From: Myoxocephalus aenaeus
Lineage: Eukaryota; Chordata; Actinopteri; Perciformes; Cottidae
Direction: 5' to 3'
Assembly (NCBI GenBank): GCA_038501785.1
Contig: JBAMJR010000015.1
Location: forward strand, 2,017,001 to 2,081,000
Length of the DNA stretch: 64,000 nucleotides
Shown here: piece by piece, positions 1 to 16,824 of the stretch
Layout: every line of letters starts with the position of its first letter
Position numbering within the stretch: the first letter of the stretch is position 1
Program-made: the position numbers and the translations under genes
Notes under the pieces: generated by a model
What the model was told of the DNA's origin: nothing
Databases searched by the model: none
Seen by the model: the letters and a program-made list of their open reading frames with translations, nothing else

Positions 1-149
1 CTAGTTTTGTCATTGATTTGCCTCCATAGTTTGGTACCACCTCGGTCGAGGCTCCAAGCGGGAGTTGATGCAATTCAGAGTTAAAACACTGTAGACACTG
101 ATTGGTCGTAGAGAATCGTCCCTTAGGACATCCTCGTAATTATGAATCC

Positions 150-620
150 AACTCTGGCGGCAACCTCCGGTTCAGTGAAGCCAATGCCGAAGTGTCATAA
201 AACGTGCATTCTCTCTACTAACCAGCAGAGGACAACTCCTCCGGTTGCAAAAATAAGTCTTCTCTCTTGATGTATTACCTCAGTAAACATTGCAAACATG
301 AGTTTATGGTTTAAATAGTCTCAAGTCTTCTTCAATACAGCATGATGTTCATTTAGTAAATTATGCTCTATTTAGAGTTGAATAGACCATAAAGCAGGGT
401 ATGCTTTAGGGCAGGCTTACTGTGATTGACAGGTCGTTGCCACTACTAGAGACATATACGGCGTATCTACATCACTCCTCCGGATTCCAACATTTTTAAC
501 TTATGTTCATTGGTTGGTGACGGCAAAATTTCTGAACTCAAGGCTTCAAATCAATAGTCCACAAACCAATGGGTGCAGTCACGATGACTGCGTCTACTTC
601 TTATATACAGTCTATAATCC
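150..620 (+). repeat. dispersed repeat family A, copy 1
   Basis: Clearly alignable to 44112-44628 in the same orientation. Shared blocks include CAGTGAAGCCAATGC, GCATTCTCTCTAC, ACCTCAGTAAACATTG, CAAGTCTTCTTCAATACAGC, GAGACCATAAAGCAG-like sequence and TACATCACTCCTCC. I recognise it as a type of interspersed repeat common in percomorph fish but cannot name it. Confidence 0.75.
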
Positions 621-839
621 CATTGCATTTCTTGGCAAGACCCGTCCTGCAAAGCTGGTTGAGGCAGAGACGATTATTAAAGGTTGAGTAGTTATCCTGA
701 GTCAGTTACTGTAGAAACTCCACTTTGAATATCTCGAGTTTTGTATTTCATGTATTTAGAGATTCATCATGAATGTATTGCAATTCTTACAAAAGAAAAA
801 AAAAAATACTTTTAAAGTTTCCTCTCTTTATATAGTTTT

Positions 840-960
840 ATTTTTGTCTCCAGTGGGCTGAGCTGAACCCTCATTGCTGTGGAGTTTCTGCACTGAGCTT
901 TCACCTGTCAATCAAACAATATGGGCGGGACTGTATATGTCTGAACTCCATAAATGGATT
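840..960 (+). repeat. fragment related to family A
   Basis: Contains TTTCTGCAC followed by CACCTGTCAATCAAA; the same pair recurs at about 41829-41865. Probably a piece of the same element family; boundaries unknown. Confidence 0.4.
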
Positions 961-1444
961 TCCTCTAGCTTGAGGATCTTTTCTTTGTGTTTTCCTCCTA
1001 TTGTCCTCAGAAACTATGTTCAGTTGTACAGTTAGACTTCAGCTTAATTAAAATAAAACTTTAACTCAACATCATGTATTTGCAATAACCTCACACACAT
1101 ATTTCTGCTTTGTTTTTAAAAGACAAAAAAAGATTGAAACTGAATAATTTCTAAAACCAACTGTTGCTTTTCTGACCGACACCCGAGACGAGCGGCGCTG
1201 CCAGAGGGGCATCCACAACCTAAGCAGCACACAAACCTATGTTGGTCCCTAAACTATCATCGGGTCTATTTCCTGCTGCTCAGTGGGACTGGAGTTCTCC
1301 AAGGAGCGCTGAAAACCGGATTGTTTTACACACACCTGTTCCTGAACGTCACTCGGCTACACGCCTGTCTCAGAGGGAGCGCGGTTAATCGCTGATTTGG
1401 CACACTTACAGCGACAACATACCAAGGTCCAGTTTCAGGAACTT

Positions 1445-1447
<3 letters not shown>

Positions 1448-1514
<67 letters not shown>
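1448..1514. repeat. (CA)n microsatellite, 67 bp
   Basis: Uninterrupted AC dinucleotide repeat. Confidence 0.98.
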
Positions 1515-1515
<1 letters not shown>

Positions 1516-2462
1516 CTCCCACATTATCACAATGGGTTGTGTAAAGAAACCTCATGAGATGACCAGTCCTGCCCTGCCGCTCGGCAGCCATCTTTGATTT
1601 TCCTCCGACTCACCAAAATAACTCCAAAACTGTGCAAAACATATAAAGCTGCATTTTCAAGGCCAGGCTGAAACTTTCAATTATTTTTAGTTGTCTGCAA
1701 AAAAATAAAAAGGATACTGATAGTTTGTATATACTGGAGCGCTCGAAGCTTTGTGGCTTTGACTGAATGGGAAACAATTAAAGTGCTTCTTGGCAGCACA
1801 TGAAGCCAGAGGGCGATAAAAAAATGACTGAGCTTTTTCAGCGACTGAGGCCCCTCAGCTTGGCCTGTCTGGATCATGAGAATCTTCAAGAAAACCTTTC
1901 CTTCTGTTGTCTGGCTCGGTTTCTGCTCTTCTGTTTATTCTTTCCTCTTCAGTTCAAGAGCACAGTTTACTCAGCAGCTGCAAAATAGAACTTTCTTTTC
2001 ACTGGACAGACATAAAATAAATTATATTTCTTCTCAAAAGTTGTTTTCTAAAATCTCAGTTTACAGTAGGGGTACTTAGAAAAAGGGAGACTCTACAACC
2101 ACTACAACTTAAGTGGTAAAGCTCACGTGACTGACGGCCAGGGCTAGCCAAGTTAGCACATCGGTGGGTGGCATGAGTGTGAGCTTACTGTCTTTAGTGG
2201 TATGGATCTGTGGCCTCTTCATTCTACAATATCAGAGAGGATAATAAACAAAGCTAAAACTAATGTCACAGATCTGAGTCCATGCTAACACATGCTCACT
2301 GATGGGTCACAATTATATTTGTTTTAAAATTTAAAGAAGAGTAAATTATCTTGCGTAGGCAAAATTGTTGAACTACAGAAACATAAAGTCCACCAGCAGT
2401 AGTAGAGTAATGATATAGAGCGATGGAGCACATTGACCAGACAAAAGAATCTAAATCTGATT

Positions 2463-2470
2463 AACTAGAC
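2463..2470. repeat. 8-bp target site duplication, left (AACTAGAC)
   Basis: AACTAGAC occurs immediately before the CAGTG terminus at 2471 and again at 3676-3683 after the CACTG terminus at 3675. An exact 8-bp duplication is the signature of hAT transposition. Confidence 0.93.
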
Positions 2471-2792
2471 CAGTGATTGTCAACCGGCACACCAGTGTGC
2501 CATGAGAGATCGTCAGGTGTGCCATGGGAAAATGTCCAATTTCACTTAATTGGTCGAAAAAAATATTATTTAGTTGCCGCAAATGATTTTCCATTGTTGA
2601 GCGTCTGAGCTGCAATATAGTGGCTGGCAGAGTAATATAGAACAGGTCTGCACCTTGTTCTGCTATTAAACAAACTAAACGGCCCTATGTTATTGATCGT
2701 ATCTACACAGCATGTCATTTCTGGGTCGCGTCTACAACTCTGCTCTGTTCTGTGTCGCGCACGCGGAGTTCTGCCCGATGCGCTGCACAGCG

Positions 2793-2823
<31 letters not shown>

Positions 2824-3675
2824 CGGCGAAAAATATGTCGCGTGCTTTTCACAATGGGATTTGCTGCTGAAGCTATCAGTATTTTAAGATATGAGCTCTC
2901 ACTTTTAAAGCCTAACAGTTCATGTATTTGCAGGTCAAGACAAACAGCCTGGAGCTCCATCAATGACGTTTCTGACTTAGAGAGGCTCTGGAAATATTCT
3001 TCCAAAAGCCTGAAAAACACACTGCAGTGATAAAGCCTGCACACTTTGTGGTTGTCATTAAAATAAATGAACACCATGTTTCCTTTAAGTCAGTATTTAT
3101 CAAACTGGGGCGGTATTTATTACAGGTCTGGCGCAGGAGGAAATGCTGATTTTAAATGTTCACCGTCCGCCGTTAACAGGTTACGCTTGCGCATGCACCG
3201 ATTCTTGGCATTTCGCCAAAAGCCGATCTTTATGAGATCTCTGTGAGGTCGGCTTTCTGCTGTTGTGTCTCTCATCATTGAGCATGAATTGAGAGCCGTA
3301 TCAAATCTACAACCCCGTTTTAAAAATATTTGTAGAGGAAAGCAGCCACTAATACTGATACGTGATGCTCACATATCTGCACTCATTCCGTTTTGTTTTG
3401 CAATAGCAGTAACTAAATATTAGTTCTTTTTTGCATAACTTTATTTTCATTTTTCTAACAAAGTGATAACACTTTTTTTTGTCTGATGGAGCAATCTGGT
3501 TTACTTGAAACACTGAATACTCTTCCATGCCAGTAGGTAGTGCAATAATGATCTACCATATATGCTGTATTATGCTACAATGTGACATTTTATAACTTTT
3601 TAGGTTGTTGGTGTGCTGCAGGATTTTTTTATTGTAGAAAATGTGCCGCGGCTCAAAAAAGGTTGAAAAACACTG
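2471..3675 (+). mobile_element. hAT-type (Charlie-like) DNA transposon, non-autonomous, complete
   Basis: A 1205-bp element with terminal inverted repeats CAGTGATTGTCAACC and GGTTGAAAAACACTG, bounded by an exact 8-bp duplication. The 5' part (CACACCAGTGTGCCATGAGA and what follows) is typical of vertebrate hAT-Charlie elements. No intact transposase reading frame is present; the longest frames are short and run through an AG repeat at 2792-2815, so it is probably non-autonomous. A second copy starts at 63068. Relative to that copy it lacks about 10 bp just inside the left end. Confidence 0.9.
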
Positions 3676-3683
3676 AACTAGAC

Positions 3684-5539
3684 TATTTTTGAAAGGTACA
3701 ATGTTACATTTCGCTGCAAACCTTCCTTTTGAAAAATATTTAAAAATACATTGGAATGAGTTTTACAAAGAAATATATTCATAATCAATTTCTATAGCAT
3801 CATCGCTTTATCGCAACCTCTCCTCCTTCTCCTTCGGTCGGCCGGGTGAGAGATGGTTTAAAGGTCGCAGAGCAGCCTAAAGAGGGAGAGTCGGTTTCAT
3901 GACCGGCAGCCAATAGTGGCAGAGAGAGAGGTGAGTGGGGAGGAATAATGGGGGAGAGGAGAAGGAGTGGGATGGAGAGAGGAGAAGGAGAAGGAGGAGG
4001 CTAGGAATGGAAAGCGTCCACCAGCGCAAACACCTCTGAAACAGAAACATCCATTTAGCAGCGAAAACAAGGCCCCCTCACAAGACCTCCGTGAATGGGC
4101 CACTTCAGCTGGCCGAGGAAGTTCCAACGAGGGGCAGGATGTTCCCCTCAGGACGCACTTGAGACGGGCTGAGGGCCAAAAGCCCGAATACATAGAGCCC
4201 TCTCTCTCCCTCTGTCACTATCCAGCTTTGCCCTCCCACCCGACCCGAGCGGCTTCAGTAGCCGCCCCTCCTGCTGCCCTCCGCTGCCTGCCAGCCTGCT
4301 CCTTCCCCCTCCTACCAGCCGTTTACTGAGCTGCAGCCAGCAAGGCGGCGAGGGAGGGCGTGGAACTGTACTCAGCAAACAAAGACAGAGGGGGAAAAGA
4401 CTTTCCGTGATTAAAGAGCAGTTAAGATGCTATGAGAGGCTAATTTGTTCACTGTGTGACAGAATCAACAGGAACTGGGTGCAGAAATCGGTTCTGGCCG
4501 CATTTTCCTGCCGCAATTTAAAAAGGAGAATACCGCTTAGATTCAGATTTATAGCTTGTTTACTGATATCTACATCCAGTTCACTTTCTCCCTCACTGAA
4601 TCCTTTATGCATGCCATTATTACAGAAGAAATACATCTTTTAATTTGTTTACATACACAGTTTACTTGCTGAAGACCTGTAGTACTGGAAAGTTATCAAA
4701 GCTAGTAAGTGGACCTTTTTCAGGGATGGCTTGTTGGCCTGATGGACGAATGGTCAGCCACAAAACCTTGGAAAGACATTCAACTCTACCAACATTGGCG
4801 ATCCCTTAACTTTAACTGTATCATCATTTACACAACTTCAAGTCACTAACGACATCCCCCGACAGTCTCAACTGAACTTTGTGTTTAGTGCTAATAAGCA
4901 AATATTAGCACTCTAGCATGCTTAAAGGGGCTACATTTGATATTGTTAGCTGAGGAATTGCCTCCCCACGGCTCTCAACATGGCAAAGGCTGAGCAGGAG
5001 GTTGCAGACAAGGGTGCCAACAGCTTTAACAGCTTTAACAGAGCTGTCTGTGTTAACCTGGGGGAGAAACAAGAGAGTGTGCGCTACGCTTCGGCAACTA
5101 CGCCGTCCGTTGGGGCCTTCCGTTAACATCGCGGAGCGCAGTTAACATTAAACTTGCTCAACATCAATATGTCAGCCTCACAGAACCACCAGTACAGCTG
5201 GAGACTTAGTTTTGTGAGCATCTGTGACATCCATGTCCAACATTTTGTTTGTATTCAGTTTCACCCACAGTTAGTTTGTATAGCGGGAAAACAAGCCTGG
5301 ATATCCGCGAATGTGCTCACACAAAAGGTTCAGACAAAACAAACCGAGACACTCTGCAAACAAACTCACTGTCGTGTGTATTCTGTGGTATTTGGGTTTC
5401 ATTTCATTTACATAAACTTCCAAACTTGTGATTTGTTCAACATGTTGGACTTGTTTTTTGTTCTCAGTGACAGACACGGCAATGACAGAGAACGCTATTA
5501 TAACATGTTTATTGAAAACCTTTTTTGACAGCATAGTTT

Positions 5540-5607
<68 letters not shown>

Positions 5608-8519
5608 AGTTGATTTTTTTCCCCAGTGGGAGATGTTTGCCCAGAGGGGTTGTTGTGGTGGAATGTTACACAGGATTCATCATGATCAAAACAGGTACAA
5701 TGCAACAAACAAGCTATGAAAAAAAAAAAATCATATAATGCCAAATGGTTAGTTCCACCTTTCTATGTTAGAAACATGAATACAGAGAGAGGACGAATAA
5801 ATTATGAGGGATTGAAAAAAAAAAAAAATCAAAGGACAAATATGATGTTGTCTTGCTGTTGTTGTAAAGAAAAACCTGATGTGGAATGCAAAAAGAAACA
5901 GAAAAAATAGTGTATATGAAAATCATTTCCTCTCCAAGATTCTTATAAAATAGCTCACACAGCTACATAAATCTCTACTCATGTACATCAGCAACGTAAA
6001 AGCATATTTTCAAACTATAAATTAATCTGGACTAACATTGTCGGAGTTAGAACTGCATGATAAAATGAAAGTGTGATGGAAAAACCGCGTGAAAACTAAC
6101 CATTCCAACCTGGAACATAAAATGAAAACAAACAAAAACGTGAGAATTATGTATAGTTTTGATATCGCTGGAAGGAAAAGTGTGTATCCCCGACACCAAA
6201 GGAAGCCGAGATAAGCCCCCTCTCCCCTAAATCCCATCTTTAATCCTGATTTTCTTTTTGTTGACGAAAAGAGAATGAATGTGTCAGTCGACAGGTGGTT
6301 CAAGGCAGATGTGACTGTACATACAGTGAGTCGCTCCCTGCTGAGGCCGCGCTGTTTATTCATTCATTCAATAGCAAAGAAAACGTGTTCACTCTCAAAA
6401 GCATGTTGTTTTTCACATCTGTCTCTTGTTTTCAAGGCCAACACTGATATTTATTAGCATTAGAGCTGATGACATTTTGTTGATAGGAATACTGCTAAAT
6501 ATGAAATTAGTGTTCACAGTTTCCCCAAGGATTTTAGATCAAGACTATTAAGGGACATTGAAACTCAAGATTTACATTTCATAATTCATAGGAAACTTTA
6601 TTATACAACCATCATATTTTCGAGAATAAAACTGCTGTTGCTGTCGAATGAAATGTGTATTGTTCTCCAACTTTGGCCCGGTGTTGAAATAACAATAGCA
6701 ATTTGGCGAGTTGAGTATTCACAATTAGCAATGTACCCATTGGTGTAATAAAAACTGTCTTGGTATTACTGCGATACTGAAAAAAACATTATTTTCATAC
6801 AACAGTAATTAAATGTATTAGCAAACTGGCAGATCGGTCTAATACTTAAAAACCTGAAAGAAAGTCAATGCATTCCGCTCTTTGTTGCCTTTCTTTCATC
6901 TATTATGAATATCCAGCTTTGGAGCATGCAGTAAGCGGTGCTTTACCTTCGCTGCCATGAACAACACAGACGTTAAAAACAACATATTCTCTTAAAAAGT
7001 GATCAAACAGAGAGAAAAAGGCCGTCAGAATTGGAGTGAAGGATATCAACAAGGATGCAGAAAAAAGGCCAGGGAGGGCATCACGATACAAATAAAAAGA
7101 AAAGATAATTAAAAAGAAGCAAAGCCTGATGGGGCGAATCAGCATCTAGTAAAATGACTACTCTACATCATCATCATGATGTTCTGGCTCTTTAATGAAA
7201 AACAACAATGAAAAGCAGATCGCTGTGAATAAAAATACTCTCACCATAGGGAAAGCTTTTACCCAGCATGGAAGAATAATATAACAAAACAGCGTTTCAT
7301 TAGATCCATCCACCCTTTACACAAGTGCCTTTTTGTCTGTCTTGTTCACTCGAGAAACAAAAAAAAAAAAAAAGAGGGGTTAGCTAGGCTATTACTGAAA
7401 AACTGCTTCTTTTATTGTTTTAAATATATCTTTGCAATTATATATAAAAAAAAACGTGATCAAAATTAATCCACTTTTTGTTTGCTAAATTATTCCAGGC
7501 ACTTCATAGATTTGGGGCCAAAAACTATATTGGAAACAGAAATAACAATAACTTGGTGTAACCGTTCACTTTACAAAGGCCTTGTTTCTGTGCATAAACT
7601 GATGATAAAGTAAATAATTTAGTGCTAAAAAAACATAAAAATCTCCCAGTCTATCAATAGAATTAAATACAATGTTCACTCTTTTAAGTACTATAAATAT
7701 GTGGGTGGGGGGTTAACAATAAATGTCTCGATTTAAATGCAGTTCACACACTGGAATAAGGCCAGTGCGCTGCAAAGCGTTTACACCGTTTCCATTCAGC
7801 AGCAAGTCAATCGTGTTTCTGAACCCTTCAATTCCACCCTCCCTTTTGTGACTGATAAAAACAGACTCTGTATGAATTTCAACACTTTCGCTTTTGTTTT
7901 GGGGATCAGCTGGAGAGACAACTGCATAAAAAAAAAAAGGGGGGGGATATCCATTTGGCAAATCCCATGATCCTTCACTGCACGTGTAACCTCCACCCGC
8001 CTACATTCGCCAGTGCAGTATTCTGGTTCAGAGATCTGGAGAACTCGGTGAAATAGACTTTAAGACTAATTTGGCACTTTTCATTTTTGCAAACTAAGCT
8101 AAGGATCCACCACAGACTTCAGAGTCTCCTTTAACAAACCGATATATATATATATATATTTTTTTTGCTGTGTGACTTGTAAGTCGCAGCATGCCTTCAT
8201 TTCAGTATTAATACTATAGAGCAGCGATAAAATCCCAAGCGTCTGGGTAGGTTTTTCAGGAACACTCAAGGCTAAAAGGACATAAGAGCTTTACACTTCT
8301 GCCTTCAAGCTGATGTTTTTTTTATCCCAGTGTCTTGCTCAAGGGCACTTTGACACCACACGCAGCTTGTTACCATCGACCCTGTGACAATTCCATTACA
8401 ATATATGAGTTTGAAGCCTTCAGAGCGACCTCGAAAAAAAATATCCTCCAATAAATGCTTTAACACAGTTAAAGAAAACACCAAATTATGGTGATTTACT
8501 TTGAATTGCTGCGTTCTTT
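3684..8519. other. intergenic DNA downstream of fgfr3
   Basis: No gene supported; all open frames here are short and lack family features. It holds an AG microsatellite (5543-5603), a GC-richer stretch near 3800-4400, a fragment of a fish dispersed repeat around 4880-4925, A/T homopolymers, a short AT repeat (about 8141-8160), and a CTTGCTCAAGGGCACTTTGA motif at about 8335 that is typical of a fish SINE-like repeat. Confidence 0.5.
5543..5603. repeat. (AG)n microsatellite, about 61 bp
   Basis: Uninterrupted AG repeat, purine on the plus strand. Confidence 0.98.
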
Positions 8520-8537
8520 TGTGTGTTTTGGGGTGTT

Positions 8538-8543
8538 TTTATT
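8538..8543 (-). terminator. candidate polyadenylation signal AATAAA
   Basis: First canonical AATAAA on the minus strand after the fgfr3 stop codon, about 1.83 kb downstream. I see no clear GU-rich element after it, so a later signal (for example TTTATT near 7410 on the plus strand) is possible. Confidence 0.3.
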
Positions 8544-10342
8544 AACGGCCCATGTCAGAATGTTGTGACCTTCTTTCAAGACTAGAGCCATTGACGTTCA
8601 ACAATTATGCCTGATTGTTAAAGAGGAGCGGTTTCTTAAAAAAACTAAATGCATTGCAGTTTTGGTTACATTTCTTTTTTTGTTCATTTGCTCCGAAAAA
8701 TCTATTGCTAACACTTTTTTCATTTTTTTTTTAATGCTGTAATTGTAAGCATCTTCCTTGATAAGTACTGAAAAGCATTCTAGGAAATGTAGTTGTGTAC
8801 AGACTAAACAGTGAAACCATACAATTAGGAGGTATATTTCCTTGAACAGGCTGCTGAGGTTGTCTGAAGGCTCTTTATGATTCACAGCTAGTTGTTGTTG
8901 ATGTTAAATATGCCTTTAAGTACTCCAGTCACACTAAAAGGCCTCTCTGTACATATCTTGAAGCGCTGTTATTTCTTGCCCAGCAAGACTTAATCGTTGC
9001 TTTGATATTGCAAACATCAACTTTCCGAAACCAGAAATTTAACTCTGAGGAAACATCCAGCTTCCCTTTAGCGGGCGCCTTCAACTCGACGAGTCTACCT
9101 CTGTCGGGTGAATCACACTCGCTCTCAAAAATAATCACCTTCGATTCTGTCATACATTCTCATATATTTTTTTTAAGAAAAGAAAAAGAAAAGAAAAAGA
9201 TTGATAAAAAAAACCCAGAGGAGTCTGTGAAAAACAATGTCGCAGTTCTAACTAAAATAAGTTAAAAAAAAAATTGAAATAAAAATCTCTGCGTACAGTA
9301 CTAAAATCCTAAACTAGACTTTTCGAACTTAAGAACCACATGTTAAGTCTATAAATATCTTTACAAATATACATGTTAATTATTCAAATAAATCTTTTCT
9401 GTATCACTTTAAATGATTACATGTTTTACACTTTCATGACAGTGTCTTCTAGATTGCAATGCTTCCATCCTAAAACAATACTTTAAAAAATGTAATTTTT
9501 TGTCTTTTAAGTACATGGCTGTGAACAGCAATATGATACATATTTGCATTTATATATTTACAATAAATCATTTTCTAGATACATAAAAAAAAAGAACACT
9601 CTGAACCTTGTACTAATTACTGAATGGCCCTGAAACTCCGCCTCACACTTGATGAGGAATTTGTTCCGTGATTATCAAAAACCTTGTTTTTTTTCGGGAT
9701 GCTAAAACGTAACGATGGCGTACGGACACATTTGTATGCTCACGTAATCCTCTCGGTCTTTGAGCGTCTTCTTTAAGTGAAAAGTTACTGAGTGTCTTCG
9801 GAAGAACGAGTCCCATCATCAAGTTGATTCTGGCTTTGCTGGTATCTGGTCTTTTAGGTCGCACACTTTTATCTTGCGGTCTCAGAGCTCCGTGCAGACG
9901 AGGGAATAAAAATGAGGTCCTCGCCTACTGGATCGCAAACCAGTCACTGACCAATGCCCTTCATTCCCTCCTCTTGTATCCTTTTTTTTCTTTTTTTTTC
10001 TTTAATCAGTCTTAGGACGTTTTCATCCCAGTAGGCACGGAATGGTTTCATCCCCAAAGATTGTCTGTAACAAAAAGACTGGCCTGAGTACAAAAATATA
10101 ATTTCATTTCTGAAAAGAACACAAACATGGTTCAACGGCAAAAAAGAATCCTTCAATGAGGAGGAGGAGGAGGAGGAAGAAAACTCAGTCAAAGAGGATT
10201 TTGACGAAGAGTTTAAGACTATTTGAAGAGCTGAAGCACTGTGGAAGTATTGCATGCTGAGTTTTCATTTCCATATCTTGAGGAGTCACTGGAGAGGTGT
10301 TTTATAAATCTCAAACTGTGAGGGGAGGTTAAAGTCCAACCG

Positions 10343-10358
10343 CCCCCCCCCCCCCCCC
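10343..10358 (-). repeat. 16-nt G run (C on plus strand) at start of fgfr3 3'UTR
   Basis: Sixteen consecutive C on the plus strand, read as G in the mRNA, beginning 11 nt after the stop codon. A homopolymer of this length can form a G-quadruplex in RNA. Confidence 0.9.
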
Positions 10359-10369
10359 GCGCTCAGGTT

Positions 10370-10534
10370 TTATGTCCTAATCACGCCGTTACTGGGAGGC
10401 TGTTTGGGAAGACAGGGCTCGTCGGGCAGCGGGTCGTGGGCGAACACCGAGTCGTCCCCTGAGGAGCAGGTGCTGTTGGAGTCCTGACAGGTGGGCGAGT
10501 ACTGCTCGAAGGGCACCGCCAGGTCCAGGTACTC
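10370..10534 (-). CDS. fgfr3: fgfr3 exon 19: C-terminal tail and stop
   Basis: The final coding exon: EYLDLAVPFEQYSPTCQDS, then NSTCSSGDDSVFAHDPLPDE, then PCLPKQPPSNGVIRT and a TAA stop. EYLDL holds the tyrosine corresponding to the PLC-gamma docking site of the family. PFEQYSP and SSGDDSVFAHD are FGFR3-type. The acceptor is TCTGACAG. Confidence 0.96.
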   Translation of the reverse strand, partial: EYLDLAVPFEQYSPTCQDSNSTCSSGDDSVFAHDPLPDEPCLPKQPPSNGVIRT

Positions 10535-10640
10535 CTGTCAGAGGAGGGGTCAAAGGTTAGACTCCGGTGTCACAGTCAAATCCCTTCTGCGGTAAATAAG
10601 TGAAGAATTGTATAGTTTTACTGTGTTATCACTTAATACA

Positions 10641-10671
<31 letters not shown>

Positions 10672-11387
10672 ACATGTTTGTAAGTTCAACAGAAGATATT
10701 TAAAAGAGACTTTATGAATGTATTTTTTTCTTTCTTGCATACTATTCATGTTTCTTTGACATAAAAAATACATAAAACACATGTGTCGGTTTGTGGAAGC
10801 CTGAATTTTGGCTTCTTGGCCGTCGCCATCTTGTTTTTTTGCAACCAGAAGTGACCGGAGAGGGTGGAGCTAATTCCAACCATACGCTGAAAGGGTTAAC
10901 GTCGTAAAACGAAAAACCCAAACGCTCGTACCTCCTCCAATCCCTCCCTTTTCACTTCTGGTCAAATATTTTTTAAGACTCATCTTGAACTTGGCGGTGT
11001 ATATATAATCCAATCAAATATGATGTGGGCCAACTAGCTAACTTTGTGGTAAAAAAAACACATTTGACTGTTAGCTTGTCGGTCTTAGTAGCTAGCAGAG
11101 CATTATCATAGAAGGAGATCTGTGTTTAGATAACAAAAATGTTTCCAAAGGATGTGGTTGTGATCTAATCTACTGATGTTTTTGTGGCTGAAGAGTCGCT
11201 CAAGGAATTGTGAAACTGAGAAATAAGTTTTATATAATATTAATAATATTTTTTATAAATGTGCTTTCTAGCTTGGTGAATGTGCTTTATGAAGTTAAAA
11301 GTTAACAGTGGTCCAAGGTGAAACTGAAAGTAATGCTTTTTGTGTTTCCATGTTATGAGTGAGCAGCAGCTGTGCTGGGAGACTTAC
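10535..11387 (-). other. fgfr3: fgfr3 intron 18
   Basis: 853 bp. Contains a TA microsatellite (10642-10669) and an inverted fragment of dispersed repeat family A around 10795-10990 (GGCCGTCGCCATCTTG). Confidence 0.85.
10795..10990 (-). repeat. fragment of dispersed repeat family A, inverted
   Basis: CTTGGCCGTCGCCATCTTG is the reverse complement of the block around 44520-44545 in copy 2 of family A. The flanks are diverged, so the limits are approximate. Confidence 0.5.
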
Positions 11388-11493
11388 ATCGGTGGAGGTC
11401 ATTGATAAAACCCGGTCGTGATCTTCTACCAGCTGTCTGAAGGTCGGCCTTTGTGACGGCACGGCGTGCCAGCACTCCCTCATGATCATGTAC
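11388..11493 (-). CDS. fgfr3: fgfr3 exon 18: end of kinase domain
   Basis: A 106-nt exon: YMIMRECWHAVPSQRPTFR, then QLVEDHDRVLSMTSTD. YMIMRECWHA distinguishes FGFR3 from the YMMMRDCWHA of FGFR1 and FGFR2. The usual VEDLDR reads VEDHDR here. Acceptor GCGTTTCAG; donor GTAAGTC. Confidence 0.97.
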
Positions 11494-12898
<1,405 letters not shown>

Positions 12899-13036
12899 AG
12901 TTCATGGGTGCAGTTGGCAGGTTTGTCCATCCGATGTCCCTCCTTCAGCAGCTTAAAGAGCTCTTCGACTGGGATTCCTGGATACGGCGAACCTCCCAGT
13001 GTGAAGATCTCCCACAACAACACCCCATAGGACCAC
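12899..13036 (-). CDS. fgfr3: fgfr3 exon 17: kinase C-lobe
   Basis: A 138-nt exon: WSYGVLLWEIFTLGGSPYPG, then IPVEELFKLLKEGHRMDKP, then ANCTHEL. It encodes C-lobe helices F to H and is identical in length to other vertebrate FGFRs. Acceptor TGTGTGCAG; donor GTAGGT. It ends in phase 2. Confidence 0.97.
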
Positions 13037-16701
<3,665 letters not shown>

Positions 16702-16824
16702 GTTCGTGGTCTTTTTGTAGTAGTCTATATTGTGCACATCTCTGGCGAGACCGAAGTCGGCGATCTTCATAATGTTGTCCTCTGTCACAAGGACGTTTCT
16801 GGCTGCCAAGTCTCTGTGGATACA
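16702..16824 (-). CDS. fgfr3: fgfr3 exon 15: catalytic and activation loops
   Basis: A 123-nt, 41-codon exon carrying the catalytic core: CIHRDLAARNVLVTEDN, then IMKIADFGLARDVHNIDYY, then KKTTN. The catalytic Asp (HRD), the metal-binding Asp (DFG), the two activation-loop tyrosines and the following lysines (human K650 position) are all present. Acceptor TTCCCTCAG; donor GTGAGTC. Confidence 0.98.

Larger units (their letters stand above)
1..2462. other. intergenic DNA downstream of fgfr3, old repeats
   Basis: No gene seen. It contains a copy of a dispersed repeat (about 150-620), a related fragment around 840-960, and a CA microsatellite (1448-1514). The remainder is AT-rich unique-looking sequence. 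Confidence 0.5.
8520..10369 (-). other. fgfr3: probable fgfr3 3'UTR
   Basis: About 1.8 kb of AT-rich, non-coding sequence following the stop codon on the minus strand. The limit is tentative: it is set by the first canonical AATAAA on the minus strand after the stop (TTTATT at 8538-8543). No coding exon and no repeat copy is obvious in it apart from homopolymers and a G run just after the stop. The extent is an inference. Confidence 0.4.

Noticed and set aside
2687..3077. Frames inside the hAT elements (also 63319-63665) as captured genes
   Set aside because: Short, run through an AG repeat, present on both strands, and without recognisable protein domains.
1..10369. Expected neighbour genes of FGFR3 (such as TACC3 or LETM1)
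   Set aside because: I found no exon with their known features in the downstream 10 kb; the flank appears non-coding.
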